Below, piece after piece: positions 24,987 to 33,700 of a DNA stretch of 64,000 bases; the first letter of the stretch is position 1; each line of letters begins with the position of its first letter. The stretch comes from Streptomyces antibioticus (GTDB lineage: Bacteria > Actinomycetota > Actinomycetes > Streptomycetales > Streptomycetaceae): contig NZ_KQ948423.1 in NCBI RefSeq assembly GCF_001514065.1, forward strand, positions 1,064,314-1,128,313, in the 5' to 3' direction. Position numbers and translations under genes: made by a program. The notes under the pieces are model-generated. The model did not search any database and was not told where the DNA came from. It saw only the letters and a list, made by a program, of their open reading frames with translations.

Positions 24987-27242
24987 TTGCCCAGGTTCAG
25001 TGTCATCGTCCCCGCGTACCAGGTTCAGGCGTATCTGCACGAGTGTCTGGAGTCGGTGCTCTCGCAGTCGTACCCCGATCTGGAACTGATCGCCGTCGAC
25101 GACCGCTCGCCGGACGCCTGCGGGGAGATCGTCGACGAGTTCGCGGCCCGCGACCCTCGCGTGCGGCCGGTGCACCTCGCCGAGAACCGGGGGCCCGGCC
25201 CGGCGCGCAACGCCGGCCTCGCGGCGGCGACGGGTGACTACGTGGTGTTCCTGGACGGCAACGACACCCTCGCCCCGGACGCGCTCCGGGCGGTCTCCGA
25301 CCGGCTGAAGGAGACGGGCGAGCCGGACGTGCTGGTCTGCGGCCACGCGCTCACCGACTGGCGGGGCGGGACCGCCCGCACGGCGCCGACGCTCCTGCTC
25401 ACCGAGCAGGGTCCGGCGCCATTCCGCCTGGAGGACCGTCCCGGACTGCTGGGGGCGGGGACGGTGGTGTGGGACAAGGTGTACCGCCGGGAGTTCGTGG
25501 AGCGCGAGGGCTTCCGCTTCCCGCCGGGCCGCTACGAGGACACGCCCTGGACGTATCCGGTCCTGATGACGGCGGAGACGCTCGCGACGCTGGACCGGGT
25601 GTGTGTGCTCCACCGGCAGCGCAGGCGCCAACGGCACGCCACCATGGGCTGCTTCGACCTCTTCGACCAGTACGACCGGCTCTTCGCGTTCCTCGACCAG
25701 CACCCCGAACTCGGCCGGTGGCGGCCGGTGTTGTTCCGCCGCATGGTCGACCGGCTGACGGCGGCGTTCACCGACCGGCACCGGCTGCCGCGGGCCGCTC
25801 GCGCCGAGTTCCTGGGCCGGGCCCGCGACCACTACCGCCGCTACCGCGCCCCGGGCCACCGGGTGCCGTGGCGTGCCCGCGTGCGCCACACCCTGGTCCG
25901 GCTGAACCTGCACCGCGCCTACCGCGCACTGGAGTTGGCGAAGCGGCTCGGCCACCGGACCACGGCCCGCGCCGCCCGCCTGGCCGGCGCCCTGCGCACC
26001 GTGTCCCTCCGGCTCCACTACCGCGTCCAGCTCCGCCTCCCGCTGCACGCGGACCGCGCGGTCTTCTCTGCGTACGGGGACCGCGGCCACGGCGGCGACC
26101 CGGGCGCCCTGGAGTCGGCGTTCCGCGAGTTCGCCCCGCACCTCCGCACGGCCTGGATCGCCGCCCCCGAGCACCACCACACGATCCCGACCGCCACCCG
26201 CCGGCTGCGCCCCGGCACCGCCGCCTACTGGACGGCGCTCGCCCGCTCCAAGTACCTCGTCGGCAACGCCGAGTTCGACCCCCGCCTGCGCAAGCGCCCC
26301 GGTCAGGTCCTCGTCCAGACCCGGCGCGGCACGCCCCTCAAGCACATGGGCCTGGACCTCCTCGAACACCCCGCCGCCGCACGGGACATGGACGTCACGG
26401 CCCTCCTCGACGACGTCGACAAGTGGGACTACGTCCTGTCCGCCAACCGCCACTCCACCCTGACCTGGGAACGGGTCCTCCCCGGCGGCTACACCACCCT
26501 CCCGTACGGGAGTCCCCGCAACGACGTGTTCCAGCGGGCCACTTCGCAGGACGTGCGACGGCTGCGCGAGCAGCTCGGCATCCCGGAGGGCACGGTCGCG
26601 ATCCTGTACGCGCCGACCCACCGCGACTACCGCCGCACCCAGCGCGCCACTCTCGACCTGGACCGCGTCCTGCGCCGCCTGGGCCCCCGCTTCGTCGTGC
26701 TGGCCCGCGCCCACCACCGCTACGAGGGCCCGCTGGCCGCCGAGTCGGCCCGGGTCCTCGACGTCACCGGTCATCCGAGCGTGGAGGCCCTCTGTCTGGC
26801 CTCGGACGCCCTGGTCACCGACTACTCGTCCCTGATGTTCGACTACGCCAATCTCGACCGGCCGATCGTGATCCACACCGACGACTGGGAAGCGTACGAA
26901 GCCGCCCGCGGCACCTACTTCGACCTGCGCTCCTTCCCGCCGGGCGCGGTCGCGCGCAGCGAGGACGAGCTGATCGACATCTTCGCCACCGGCCACTGGC
27001 GCGGCTCCCGCTCCACCCAGCTGCGCTCGGCGTTCCGCGAGCGTTTCTGCCCGTACGACGACGGCCGGGCCGCCGAGCGGGTCGTACGCCGTGTCGTGCT
27101 GGGCGAGAGCGAGCTGCCGCCGGTGGTGCCGCTCGCCGAGCGGTATCCGGTGCCGTCCGCGGCGGCGGAGCTGGGGCACTCCCCGCTGACGACGCTGCCG
27201 CGGCCGGCGTCGCGCGCCGGCGCGCTCACCGAGAACATCTGA
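24987..27242 (+). CDS. Bifunctional GT2 glycosyltransferase / TagF-like CDP-glycerol glycerophosphotransferase
   Basis: 751 residues. The N-terminal GT-A domain (FSVIVPAYQVQAYLHECL, DLELIAVDDRSPD, GPGPARNAG, VVFLDGNDT) is family 2. After a basic middle region, residues about 390-735 form a CDP-glycerol:poly(glycerophosphate) glycerophosphotransferase domain (VQTRRGTPLKHMG, VLSANRHST, PYGSPRNDV, VTDYSSLMFDY). Such fusions make wall teichoic-acid-like polymers on the cytoplasmic face. The start appears to be TTG at 24987, giving M-P-R-F-S-V-I-V; the nearby ATGs (24976, 24980) are out of frame. It stands alone; TagGH-like exporter genes lie 5.5 kb downstream. The donor and acceptor are not determinable. 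Confidence 0.87.
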   Translation: MPRFSVIVPAYQVQAYLHECLESVLSQSYPDLELIAVDDRSPDACGEIVDEFAARDPRVRPVHLAENRGPGPARNAGLAAATGDYVVFLDGNDTLAPDALRAVSDRLKETGEPDVLVCGHALTDWRGGTARTAPTLLLTEQGPAPFRLEDRPGLLGAGTVVWDKVYRREFVEREGFRFPPGRYEDTPWTYPVLMTAETLATLDRVCVLHRQRRRQRHATMGCFDLFDQYDRLFAFLDQHPELGRWRPVLFRRMVDRLTAAFTDRHRLPRAARAEFLGRARDHYRRYRAPGHRVPWRARVRHTLVRLNLHRAYRALELAKRLGHRTTARAARLAGALRTVSLRLHYRVQLRLPLHADRAVFSAYGDRGHGGDPGALESAFREFAPHLRTAWIAAPEHHHTIPTATRRLRPGTAAYWTALARSKYLVGNAEFDPRLRKRPGQVLVQTRRGTPLKHMGLDLLEHPAAARDMDVTALLDDVDKWDYVLSANRHSTLTWERVLPGGYTTLPYGSPRNDVFQRATSQDVRRLREQLGIPEGTVAILYAPTHRDYRRTQRATLDLDRVLRRLGPRFVVLARAHHRYEGPLAAESARVLDVTGHPSVEALCLASDALVTDYSSLMFDYANLDRPIVIHTDDWEAYEAARGTYFDLRSFPPGAVARSEDELIDIFATGHWRGSRSTQLRSAFRERFCPYDDGRAAERVVRRVVLGESELPPVVPLAERYPVPSAAAELGHSPLTTLPRPASRAGALTENI

Positions 27243-27351
27243 CCGACCCTCGCCACCGGAGTCCGTATGCCGTCCAGCCCGTCCCGGCCCACCCCGACCC
27301 GGCCGTCCACCTGGCGTCCGGCCGGGCGCCCCGGCCGCTGAGAGAACGCGA

Positions 27352-27378
27352 AGGGCCGGTGCGGTCAGCACCGGCCCT
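27352..27378. terminator. Bidirectional hairpin between the TagF-like gene and ohr
   Basis: A perfect 11-bp stem with a 5-nt loop (27352-27362 with 27368-27378) lies between two convergent genes, 28 bp from the ohr stop. Confidence 0.75.
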
Positions 27379-27405
27379 CACGCATGCCCAAGAACTACAG
27401 GACGA

Positions 27406-27819
27406 CTACTCGATGACGAGGTCGACCTCGATGTTGCCACGAGTGGCGTTGGAGTACGGGCAGACCTGGTGGGCGGTCTCGACGAGCTTGCGGCCGGTGG
27501 CCTCGTCGACGCTGTCGGGCAGCTCGACGCGGAGCGTCACCTGGAGGGCGAAGCCCTCGCCCTGCTTGCCTATGCCGACCTCGGCGGTCACCGCGGCGTC
27601 GCTGACGTCGACCTTGGCCTGGCGGCCGACGAGACCGAGAGCGCTGCCGAAGCAGGCGGCGTAACCGGCGGCGAAGAGCTGCTCCGGGTTGGTGCCCTCG
27701 CCGTTGCCGCCCAGCTCCACCGGCGGCGCCAGCTTGAGGTCGATCTTGCCGTCGTTGGAGACGGCGCGACCCTCGCGGCCGTGGGTGGCGGTGGCGACAG
27801 CGGTGTAGAGCGCGTCCAT
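27406..27819 (-). CDS. ohr: Organic hydroperoxide resistance protein Ohr (OsmC superfamily)
   Basis: 137 residues. Thiol peroxidase that reduces organic hydroperoxides. The two redox cysteines are C56 (AACFGSAL) and C120 (QVCPYSNAT), in standard Ohr positions. The start MDALYTAVATATHGREG is typical; ATG 27819 was chosen over an upstream in-frame start that runs through the operator. It is divergent from the MarR-family ohrR, with a shared palindrome between, so induction by organic peroxide through OhrR is the obvious model. Confidence 0.95.
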   Translation of the reverse strand: MDALYTAVATATHGREGRAVSNDGKIDLKLAPPVELGGNGEGTNPEQLFAAGYAACFGSALGLVGRQAKVDVSDAAVTAEVGIGKQGEGFALQVTLRVELPDSVDEATGRKLVETAHQVCPYSNATRGNIEVDLVIE

Positions 27820-27870
27820 GGAAAACCAGTCCTCTCGGAGGTCGTGAACCGATGACGTAAGTAGAGCACA

Positions 27871-27896
27871 CAATTCAGTTGTGCACAACTAAATTG
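27871..27896. promoter_or_regulatory. OhrR operator palindrome
   Basis: Two 13-bp arms meet around GTG/CAC and differ at a single position. The core AGTTGTGCACAACT (27877-27890) is perfect, and the outer CAATT/AATTG resembles known OhrR boxes. It lies 52 bp upstream of ohr and 24 bp upstream of ohrR, suited to control both genes. Confidence 0.85.
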
Positions 27897-27919
27897 CCTC
27901 CACGAGCTATCCTGGGAAC

Positions 27920-28381
27920 ATGACCACGCCCACGAGCGACTGGCTCCGCCTCGACCAGCAGATCTGCTTCTCCCTGAACGCCGCGTCCCGCGCCTTCAAC
28001 GGCGTCTACCGCGTGATCCTCAAGGACCTGGGGCTCACGTACCCCCAGTACCTGGTGATGCTGGTCCTGTGGGAGCGGGGCGACCTGCCGGTCAAGAAGC
28101 TGGGCGAGCATCTGCGCCTCGACTCCGGCACGCTCTCGCCGCTGCTCAAGCGGCTGGAGGCGGCCGGCCTGGTCCGCCGGGAGCGCAGCGCGCGCGACGA
28201 GCGGTCGGTGGAGGTCCGGCTCACCGAGGAGGGCACGGCCCTGCGCGAGTCCGCCCTCCAGGTGCCCCGCCGCATCGCCGCCGCGACCGGCTGTGACGTC
28301 GAGGAGATCCGGGCCCTGCGGACCCGGCTGGACGAGCTGACGGCGGCACTGGACGCGGCGACGCTGGAAGAGAAGGCTTGA
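27920..28381 (+). CDS. ohrR: MarR-family organic-peroxide-sensing repressor OhrR
   Basis: 153 residues. Winged-helix repressor. The peroxide-sensing cysteine C16 ([14 protein letters not shown]) is in the position known from Bacillus and Xanthomonas OhrR. The recognition-helix region [20 protein letters not shown] and the wing [14 protein letters not shown] are classic. Divergent from ohr, with the operator between. Oxidation of C16 is expected to release the DNA and derepress ohr, and possibly ohrR itself. Confidence 0.94.
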   Translation: MTTPTSDWLRLDQQICFSLNAASRAFNGVYRVILKDLGLTYPQYLVMLVLWERGDLPVKKLGEHLRLDSGTLSPLLKRLEAAGLVRRERSARDERSVEVRLTEEGTALRESALQVPRRIAAATGCDVEEIRALRTRLDELTAALDAATLEEKA

Positions 28382-28441
28382 GCCCCATAAAGGCATGTAT
28401 GGGCGCTGATACGGCATTCGCACGGCTTACGATCCGCCGTG

Positions 28442-29701
28442 ATGAACCGCCACCCCCTGCTCCTGCCGGGCGCCACCTGGCTCACCACCCGCGCCCTGAT
28501 GCTGTGGCTGCTCGCCCACGACTCGCTGCCGCTGCTGGGCGGCGGTGGCGTCGCCCGTGAGGTGTGGCGGCTGTACGGCCACTGGTACGGCGTCCTGTCC
28601 GCCGGCGCGTTCCCCGCGGACGACCCGCTGTGGCAGTACCCGCCGGGCGCGGCCCCGGTCCTGCTGTCGCCGGCCCTGCTGCCGGGCCTGACGTACTTCC
28701 GGGCGTTCGTGGCCCTGACGCTCCTCGCCGACGCGGTGATCATGTGCGCGCTGTCCCGCGCGGGCACGCGTCCGGGGCGCAGCCTGCGCGGCGCGGCCCT
28801 GTGGACCGGCGGCCTCCCGCTCCTCCTCCACGTCCCGCTCGCCCGCTACGACGTGCAGGTCACCGCCCTGGCCGTCATCGCGCTGCTGACGTTGCCGCGC
28901 TCCACGCGTGCGTGCGGCGCGTTCGCGGCGCTGGGCACGCTGGTGAAGGTGTGGCCGGTGCTGGTGCTGCTGGGCGTGGAGCGGGGCCGGGCGACGCGGT
29001 CGGTGTGGCGGTGGGCGGCACTGACGGGAGCGGCGGCCCTCGCTGTCCTGGTGACTCTCTTCGACAACCCCCTCTCTTTTGTGCGTCAGCAGGGCGGCCG
29101 GGGCGTGCAGATCGAGTCGCTGGGCGGCACGGCCCTCGGCCTCGCGACTCACGCCGGCTGGCCGGGCACGGTCCGCTATCAGTACGGGGCGCTGGAGTAC
29201 ACGGGCCCGTACGTGCCCCTCGTCGCCCACGCCTCGCTGGGCGCCACGGCGGTCGCGTGCGGCCTCCTGCTGTGGTGGCGGGCAAGGGCACGACACTGGA
29301 CCCCCGCAACGCCCTTCGACGCGGCGCTCACGGCCGTGCTCCTGTTCACGGTGACCAGCCGGGTGATCAGCCCGCAGTACATGATCTGGCTGCTGGGCCT
29401 GGCCGCCGTGTGCCTGACCTCGCGGCACACCGCCCAGCGGCCGGTCGCCGCGCTGATCGTGGCGGCGACGGCGGTCAGCGCGGCGGTGTACCCGGTGCTG
29501 TACGCCGAGGTGGAGGCGGCGAGCTGGACGGGCTGCGCGCTGATGGTCGCCCGCAACGGCCTGCTGGTGTGGGCGGCGGCACTGTCGTACACCCGCCTGT
29601 GGCGCAGCACGACCGCCGGACGGGCACCGCTGCCCGCGCCCGCTCGTTCACAGGGCAGGTCCACGGGCGTCTCGGGCGGAGTGCCGCGCCTGGTTGACTG
29701 A
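28442..29701 (+). CDS. GT87/DUF2029-type integral membrane glycosyltransferase
   Basis: 419 residues with about nine to ten hydrophobic helices. An early extracellular loop has the pattern [20 protein letters not shown] and WQYPPGAAP, like the polyprenyl-phosphate-sugar-dependent GT-C mannosyltransferases of GT87. A GTG at 28439 and ATG 28442 overlap; ATG is preferred. It lies 60 bp after ohrR and 43 bp before galE on the same strand and may form an operon with galE. An envelope glycan role is likely; the acceptor is unknown. Confidence 0.7.
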   Translation: MNRHPLLLPGATWLTTRALMLWLLAHDSLPLLGGGGVAREVWRLYGHWYGVLSAGAFPADDPLWQYPPGAAPVLLSPALLPGLTYFRAFVALTLLADAVIMCALSRAGTRPGRSLRGAALWTGGLPLLLHVPLARYDVQVTALAVIALLTLPRSTRACGAFAALGTLVKVWPVLVLLGVERGRATRSVWRWAALTGAAALAVLVTLFDNPLSFVRQQGGRGVQIESLGGTALGLATHAGWPGTVRYQYGALEYTGPYVPLVAHASLGATAVACGLLLWWRARARHWTPATPFDAALTAVLLFTVTSRVISPQYMIWLLGLAAVCLTSRHTAQRPVAALIVAATAVSAAVYPVLYAEVEAASWTGCALMVARNGLLVWAAALSYTRLWRSTTAGRAPLPAPARSQGRSTGVSGGVPRLVD

Positions 29702-29744
29702 CCGCAGCTCCACCATGCTCCACCTGACGAGGGGACGGCCGTAC

Positions 29745-30725
29745 ATGACCTGGCTGATCACCGGCGGCGCCGGATACATCGGGGCGCACGTCGTGCGCGC
29801 GATGACCGAGGCGGGCGAGCACACGGTGGTGTACGACGACCTGTCGACGGGGATCGCCGAGCGGGTACCCGACGGGGTGCCGCTGGTGGTCGGCTCCACG
29901 CTGGACGCCGAGCGGGTTGCGCGCGCCCTGACCGACCACGCGATCACCGGGGTGGTCCATCTGGCGGCGAAGAAGCAGGTCGGCGAGTCGGTCGCGCTGC
30001 CACTGCACTACTACCGGGAGAACGTGGAGGGCCTGCGCATCCTGCTGGAGCAGGTCACCGCGGCCGGGGTGCCGTCGTTCGTGTTCTCCTCCTCGGCGGC
30101 GGTGTACGGCATGCCGGACGTGGAGCTGGTGACGGAGGAGACGCCGTGCGTGCCGATGTCGCCGTACGGCGAGACGAAACTGGCGGGCGAGTGGCTGGTC
30201 CGCGCGACGGGCAGGGCGACGGGCCTCGCCACCGCCTCCCTTCGCTACTTCAACGTGGCCGGCGCGGCGGCCCCCGCCCTCGCCGACACGGGCGTCTTCA
30301 ACCTCGTCCCGATGGTCTTCGAGAAGCTCACGGAGAACGCGCCCCCGCGCATCTTCGGCGACGACTACCCGACGCCGGACGGCACCTGCGTCCGCGACTA
30401 CATCCACGTGGTCGACCTGGCCGAGGCCCACGTGGCGGCGGCCCGCGCCCTGCGCTCCGCCCCCGGCCGCGCCCTCACCCTCAACATCGGCCGCGGCGAG
30501 GGCGTCTCCGTCCGCGAGATGATCGACCACATCAACGCCGTGACGGGCCACCACCGCCCCCCGACCATTCATCCCCGCCGCCCCGGCGACCCGGCCCGCG
30601 TGGTCGCCTCCGCCGACCGCATCACGACGGAACTCGGCTGGAAGGCGAAGCACGACGTCCTGGACATGATCACCTCGGCCTGGGAGGGCTGGGTACGACT
30701 CCATCCGGAGACGGCACGCGACTGA
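29745..30725 (+). CDS. galE: UDP-glucose 4-epimerase
   Basis: 326 residues. Extended short-chain dehydrogenase interconverting UDP-glucose and UDP-galactose. The NAD motif G7-G-A-G-Y-I-G13, the serine run in VFSSSAAVYG and the catalytic Y141-x3-K145 (SPYGETKLAGE) are present. GAGGGGA lies upstream of ATG 29745, which also gives the canonical beta-strand opening TWLITGGAGY. Location after a membrane glycosyltransferase gene suggests supply of UDP-galactose for envelope glycans. Paralogues acting on other nucleotide sugars exist, so the exact substrate is less sure than the family. Confidence 0.9.
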   Translation: MTWLITGGAGYIGAHVVRAMTEAGEHTVVYDDLSTGIAERVPDGVPLVVGSTLDAERVARALTDHAITGVVHLAAKKQVGESVALPLHYYRENVEGLRILLEQVTAAGVPSFVFSSSAAVYGMPDVELVTEETPCVPMSPYGETKLAGEWLVRATGRATGLATASLRYFNVAGAAAPALADTGVFNLVPMVFEKLTENAPPRIFGDDYPTPDGTCVRDYIHVVDLAEAHVAAARALRSAPGRALTLNIGRGEGVSVREMIDHINAVTGHHRPPTIHPRRPGDPARVVASADRITTELGWKAKHDVLDMITSAWEGWVRLHPETARD

Positions 30726-30739
30726 ACACGGCGGCCGGC

Positions 30740-30858
30740 CTCCCAGCCCTGGCGGCCAGACTCTCGGCCCTGGCGACCCGCCTCCCAGCCCTGGCAGCCG
30801 GCCTCTCGGCCCTGGCGGCTGCGCTGCCGGCCCCAGCGGCTGACCTCCCAAGCCCCGG
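30740..30858 (+). repeat. 21-bp tandem repeat, about 5.7 copies
   Basis: Units begin at 30740, 30761, 30782, 30803, 30824 and (partial) 30845. The consensus starts CTCCCAGCCCTGGC and alternates with CTCTCGGCCCTGGC variants. The array fills most of the gap between galE and the next gene. In one plus-strand frame each unit encodes a seven-residue L-x-A-L-A-A-x motif. Confidence 0.85.
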
Positions 30859-30907
30859 CTTCCAGCCCGCCGGCCCAGGCGACCGGCCTCCCGGCTAGCC
30901 TGCCCGG

Positions 30908-31996
30908 ATGACCGACCCCGGCGAGACCGCCCGCGACCGCGCTCCCGATCACGCCCCGGACCACGTCCCCGCTGGCACCCTCGATCACGCCTCCGACCGC
31001 CCTCTCGACCGCACCTCCGAGCGCCCCCTCGATCCCGCCCTCGACCGCGCCCTCGGCTCCGTCATCGGCTCGGCCGTCGGTGACGCGCTGGGCGCGCCCT
31101 TCGAGTTCGGCCCCGAGGGCGCCTTCTCGGCGCGTTTCCCGCGGCCGGGGCACGGGGGCGAGATGTGCGGGGGCGGCGGCTGGGACCCGGGCGAGGCCAC
31201 GGACGACACGCAGATGGCCGTCCTGACGGCGGAGTCGCTGCTGGAGTGCGGCGGCCTCGACCTGCCGGACGTGTTCCGCCGGTTCCGGCGCTGGGCGGCT
31301 GCGGAACCGAAGGACATCGGCCTCCAGACGGAGGCCGTGCTGACGAGCGGCGACCCCTGGGACCTGGCCGCCGCCCTGCACTTCCAGACGAACCAGCGGG
31401 CGGCCGGAAACGGGGCGCTGATGCGCGCCGCCCCCTCCGCCGTGTACTTCGCGCGCCAGGGACGGGACGCCACCATGGCCGCCGCCCGCCGGCTCTCCGC
31501 CCTCACCCACGGCGACCGCGCCGCCTGGGAAGGCACCGCCGTCCTGCACGAGTCGATCCGCGTCGCCCTCTCCGGCGCCGACCCGCTGACCGCCATCCCG
31601 GCCACCCTCGCCGCCGTCCACCCCGGCCACCGCGCCCGCTACGCCACCGTCCTCGCCCCCGACTGGCACCCCGACCGGGCGACGGAGTTCAACGGCGCCG
31701 TCTGGCCCTGCCTCGGCTCGGCCGTCTGGGCCCTGCGCACCACCTCGTCCTACGAGGACGCAGTACGCGCCGCGATCGACCTCGGCGGCGACACGGACAC
31801 CGTCGCCGCGGTGACCGGGGCCCTGGCGGGAGCCGTGCACGGACTGGGCGCCGTTCCCGCACGCTGGACCGAGGCGCTCCACGTCCCGCTGCCCGGCTTC
31901 GGCGGACGAATCCTGCGCACACCGGACCTGACGGAACTCACACAGCGGCTCTGGCGCGGCCGGACACCACCGGCACCGCGACCTACAGCGCCTTGA
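30908..31996 (+). CDS. ADP-ribosylglycohydrolase family protein (DraG-like)
   Basis: 362 residues. ADP-ribosylhydrolases remove ADP-ribose from proteins or nucleic acids using two metal ions. Metal-binding motifs are present: GSAVGDALG, D99-D-T-Q-M, and LGGDTDTVAAVTGALAGA near 295. The first 48 residues are an unusual Asp/Pro/Arg/His-rich run of short units (DHAPDH, SDRPLDR, SERPLD), absent from typical members. The ATG at 30908 follows directly on the 21-bp repeat array. The 3' end overlaps the convergent TetR gene by 14 bp. No ADP-ribosyltransferase is adjacent, so the target is unknown. Confidence 0.85.
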   Translation: MTDPGETARDRAPDHAPDHVPAGTLDHASDRPLDRTSERPLDPALDRALGSVIGSAVGDALGAPFEFGPEGAFSARFPRPGHGGEMCGGGGWDPGEATDDTQMAVLTAESLLECGGLDLPDVFRRFRRWAAAEPKDIGLQTEAVLTSGDPWDLAAALHFQTNQRAAGNGALMRAAPSAVYFARQGRDATMAAARRLSALTHGDRAAWEGTAVLHESIRVALSGADPLTAIPATLAAVHPGHRARYATVLAPDWHPDRATEFNGAVWPCLGSAVWALRTTSSYEDAVRAAIDLGGDTDTVAAVTGALAGAVHGLGAVPARWTEALHVPLPGFGGRILRTPDLTELTQRLWRGRTPPAPRPTAP

Positions 31997-32621
31997 TCGC
32001 CGCTGCTGTCGACCGCGCCAGCGCGTCCAGGTAGCCCTTCGGGAGCTTCGGGCTGCGGATCACGACCGAGCGCCAGTACAGCGGTCCGGAGATCAGGTCG
32101 AGGGCCAGTTCGTCGTCGGGACCCACCCGGATCTCGCCACGCTGCTCCGCCGCCACGATGATCTTGCTGGCGACGCCCTCCTGCCCGTCCCGCAGCGCCT
32201 TCTGCACGGCTTCCGCGATCTCGGGATTGCGGGCCGCCTCCGCCTGGAGGTCCGGCAGGATCTGCGAGGCCACGGGGTGCCGAAGGGCACGGGACGTCAG
32301 CTCGTACAGCAGCCGCAGGTCGCTCTCCAGCGCGCCCGTGTCCGGCGCCGGCAGCCCCTGCACGGCGAGCGCCGACACCACGTCCAGCACCAGGTGCAGC
32401 TTGGAACGCCAGCGACGGTAGACCGCCGTCTTGCCCACGCCCGCCCGCCGCGCGATCCCCTCGATGGACATCCGCGCGTAGCCGACCGCCGCGAGCTCCT
32501 CGAAGACGGCCGCCCGGATGGCTTCCGTCACGTCCTCCCGCAGGACGGCCGCCCCGGCGGGGGCCCGGCGGCGCGGACGCGTCTGAGGCTCGTCGGCGTT
32601 GGTCGTCATGCCGTCCAGCAT
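31983..32621 (-). CDS. TetR-family transcriptional regulator
   Basis: 212 residues. N-terminal helix-turn-helix AIRAAVFEELAAVGYARMS, IEGIARRAGVGKTAVYRRW, then a C-terminal TetR_C-like ligand domain. The start is ATG 32621 or 32609; neither has a good ribosome site. It is divergent from the TagG-like permease, and two 25-bp repeats lie in the 158-bp gap (32631-32655 and 32679-32703), the likely operators. It probably represses itself and possibly the exporter operon. The ligand is unknown. Confidence 0.88.
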   Translation of the reverse strand: MLDGMTTNADEPQTRPRRRAPAGAAVLREDVTEAIRAAVFEELAAVGYARMSIEGIARRAGVGKTAVYRRWRSKLHLVLDVVSALAVQGLPAPDTGALESDLRLLYELTSRALRHPVASQILPDLQAEAARNPEIAEAVQKALRDGQEGVASKIIVAAEQRGEIRVGPDDELALDLISGPLYWRSVVIRSPKLPKGYLDALARSTAAAIKAL

Positions 32622-32630
32622 AGGGCGTTA

Positions 32631-32703
32631 CGACGAAACGGTTGCGTTCCGACGTCGAATCGGCCTACGCTCACGTTGCGACGATACGGTCCCGTCCCGA
32701 CGT
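32631..32703. promoter_or_regulatory. Paired 25-bp operator-like direct repeats
   Basis: Copies at 32631-32655 and 32679-32703 share 21 of 25 bases (CGACGA-n-ACGGT-nn-CGT-n-CCGACGT), start to start 48 bp. Each copy has internal ACG...CGT dyad symmetry, like TetR operators. The first lies 10 bp from the TetR start codon. Confidence 0.7.
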
Positions 32704-32779
32704 AAGAGAACGCAAAGAGAAGCGTAAGGAAACGCCGGGCGCCGACCCCTTCCGTACCCCCCAAGTGAAAGCAGCGGAT

Positions 32780-33700
32780 GTGAGCCAGGTTCTCCACACA
32801 CCGCCCTCGGCACCGGCACCCCCGGTCGAGGCCGACCTCGCGGCCCTCGCCGCCCGCCACGGCCTCTCGGTCAGCGGTGCCCGCCCGACCCTGCCCGAGT
32901 ACATCCGGCAGCTGTGGGCCCGGCGCCACTTCATCACCGCGTTCTCCACCGCCAAGCTCACCGCCCAGTACAGCCAGGCGAAGCTCGGCCAGGTCTGGCA
33001 GGTGATGAACCCGCTGCTCAACGCGGCGGTCTACTTCCTCATCTTCGGTGTGCTGCTCGGCACCAAGAAGGGCGTGCCGGACTACGTCCCGTTCCTGGTG
33101 ACGGGCGTGTTCATCTGGACGTTCACGCAGAGCTCGATCCTGGCGGGCACCCGCGCGATCTCCGGCAACCTCGGCCTGGTGCGCGCCCTGCACTTCCCGC
33201 GGGCCGCGCTGCCGATCTCGTTCTGCCTCCAGCAGCTCCAGCAGCTGCTGTTCTCCATGTGCGCCCTGGTCGTGATCCTGCTCTGCTTCGGGGTGCCGGT
33301 GGCGGTGTCCTGGGTGCTGGCGGTCCCGGCGCTGGCCCTCCAGTTCGTGTTCAACGCCGGCGTCTCGATGGTCATGGCCCGGCTCGGCGCCAAGACCCCG
33401 GACATCGCGCAGCTGATGCCGTTCGTCCTGCGCACCTGGATGTATGTCTCGGGCGTCATGTGGAGCATCGAGCACCTGGCCAGCAAGCACAGCGACTGGC
33501 CGTCGTGGGTGGTCCCCGTCCTCCAGGCCAACCCGGCCGCGATCTACATCGACCTGATGCGCTTCGCGCTGATCGACAGCTTCCACTCCAGCCAGCTGCC
33601 CGCCCACGTGTGGCTGATCGCGACGGGCTGGGCCCTGCTCGCCGGAGTCGGCGGCTTCATCTACTTCTGGAAGGCTGAGGAGACGTACGGCCGTGGCTGA
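32780..33700 (+). CDS. Polysaccharide/teichoic-acid ABC exporter permease (TagG/Wzm-like)
   Basis: 306 residues. ABC-2 type permease: a cytoplasmic N-terminus with the family motif YSQAKLGQVWQVMNPLLN at the first interface helix, then six hydrophobic segments (AAVYFLIFGVLLG, VTGVFIWTFTQSS, LLFSMCALVVILLCF and others). It works with the TagH-like ATPase encoded next (8-bp overlap). The start is uncertain: GTG 32780 gives M-S-Q-V-L-H, GTG 32765 adds five residues, and still earlier starts would run through the operator repeats. Likely exports a lipid-linked teichoic-acid-like polymer, perhaps that made by the TagF-like enzyme 5.5 kb upstream. Confidence 0.87.
   Translation: MSQVLHTPPSAPAPPVEADLAALAARHGLSVSGARPTLPEYIRQLWARRHFITAFSTAKLTAQYSQAKLGQVWQVMNPLLNAAVYFLIFGVLLGTKKGVPDYVPFLVTGVFIWTFTQSSILAGTRAISGNLGLVRALHFPRAALPISFCLQQLQQLLFSMCALVVILLCFGVPVAVSWVLAVPALALQFVFNAGVSMVMARLGAKTPDIAQLMPFVLRTWMYVSGVMWSIEHLASKHSDWPSWVVPVLQANPAAIYIDLMRFALIDSFHSSQLPAHVWLIATGWALLAGVGGFIYFWKAEETYGRG

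Noticed and set aside
24813-27371. 852-codon open frame on the minus strand
   Set aside because: Antisense to the GT2-TagF gene, whose domain motifs settle the strand.
30146-30898. 250-codon plus-strand frame ending in heptad repeats, as a gene
   Set aside because: Most of it overlaps galE in another frame; only the repeat tail is outside. Kept as a finding, not as a CDS.
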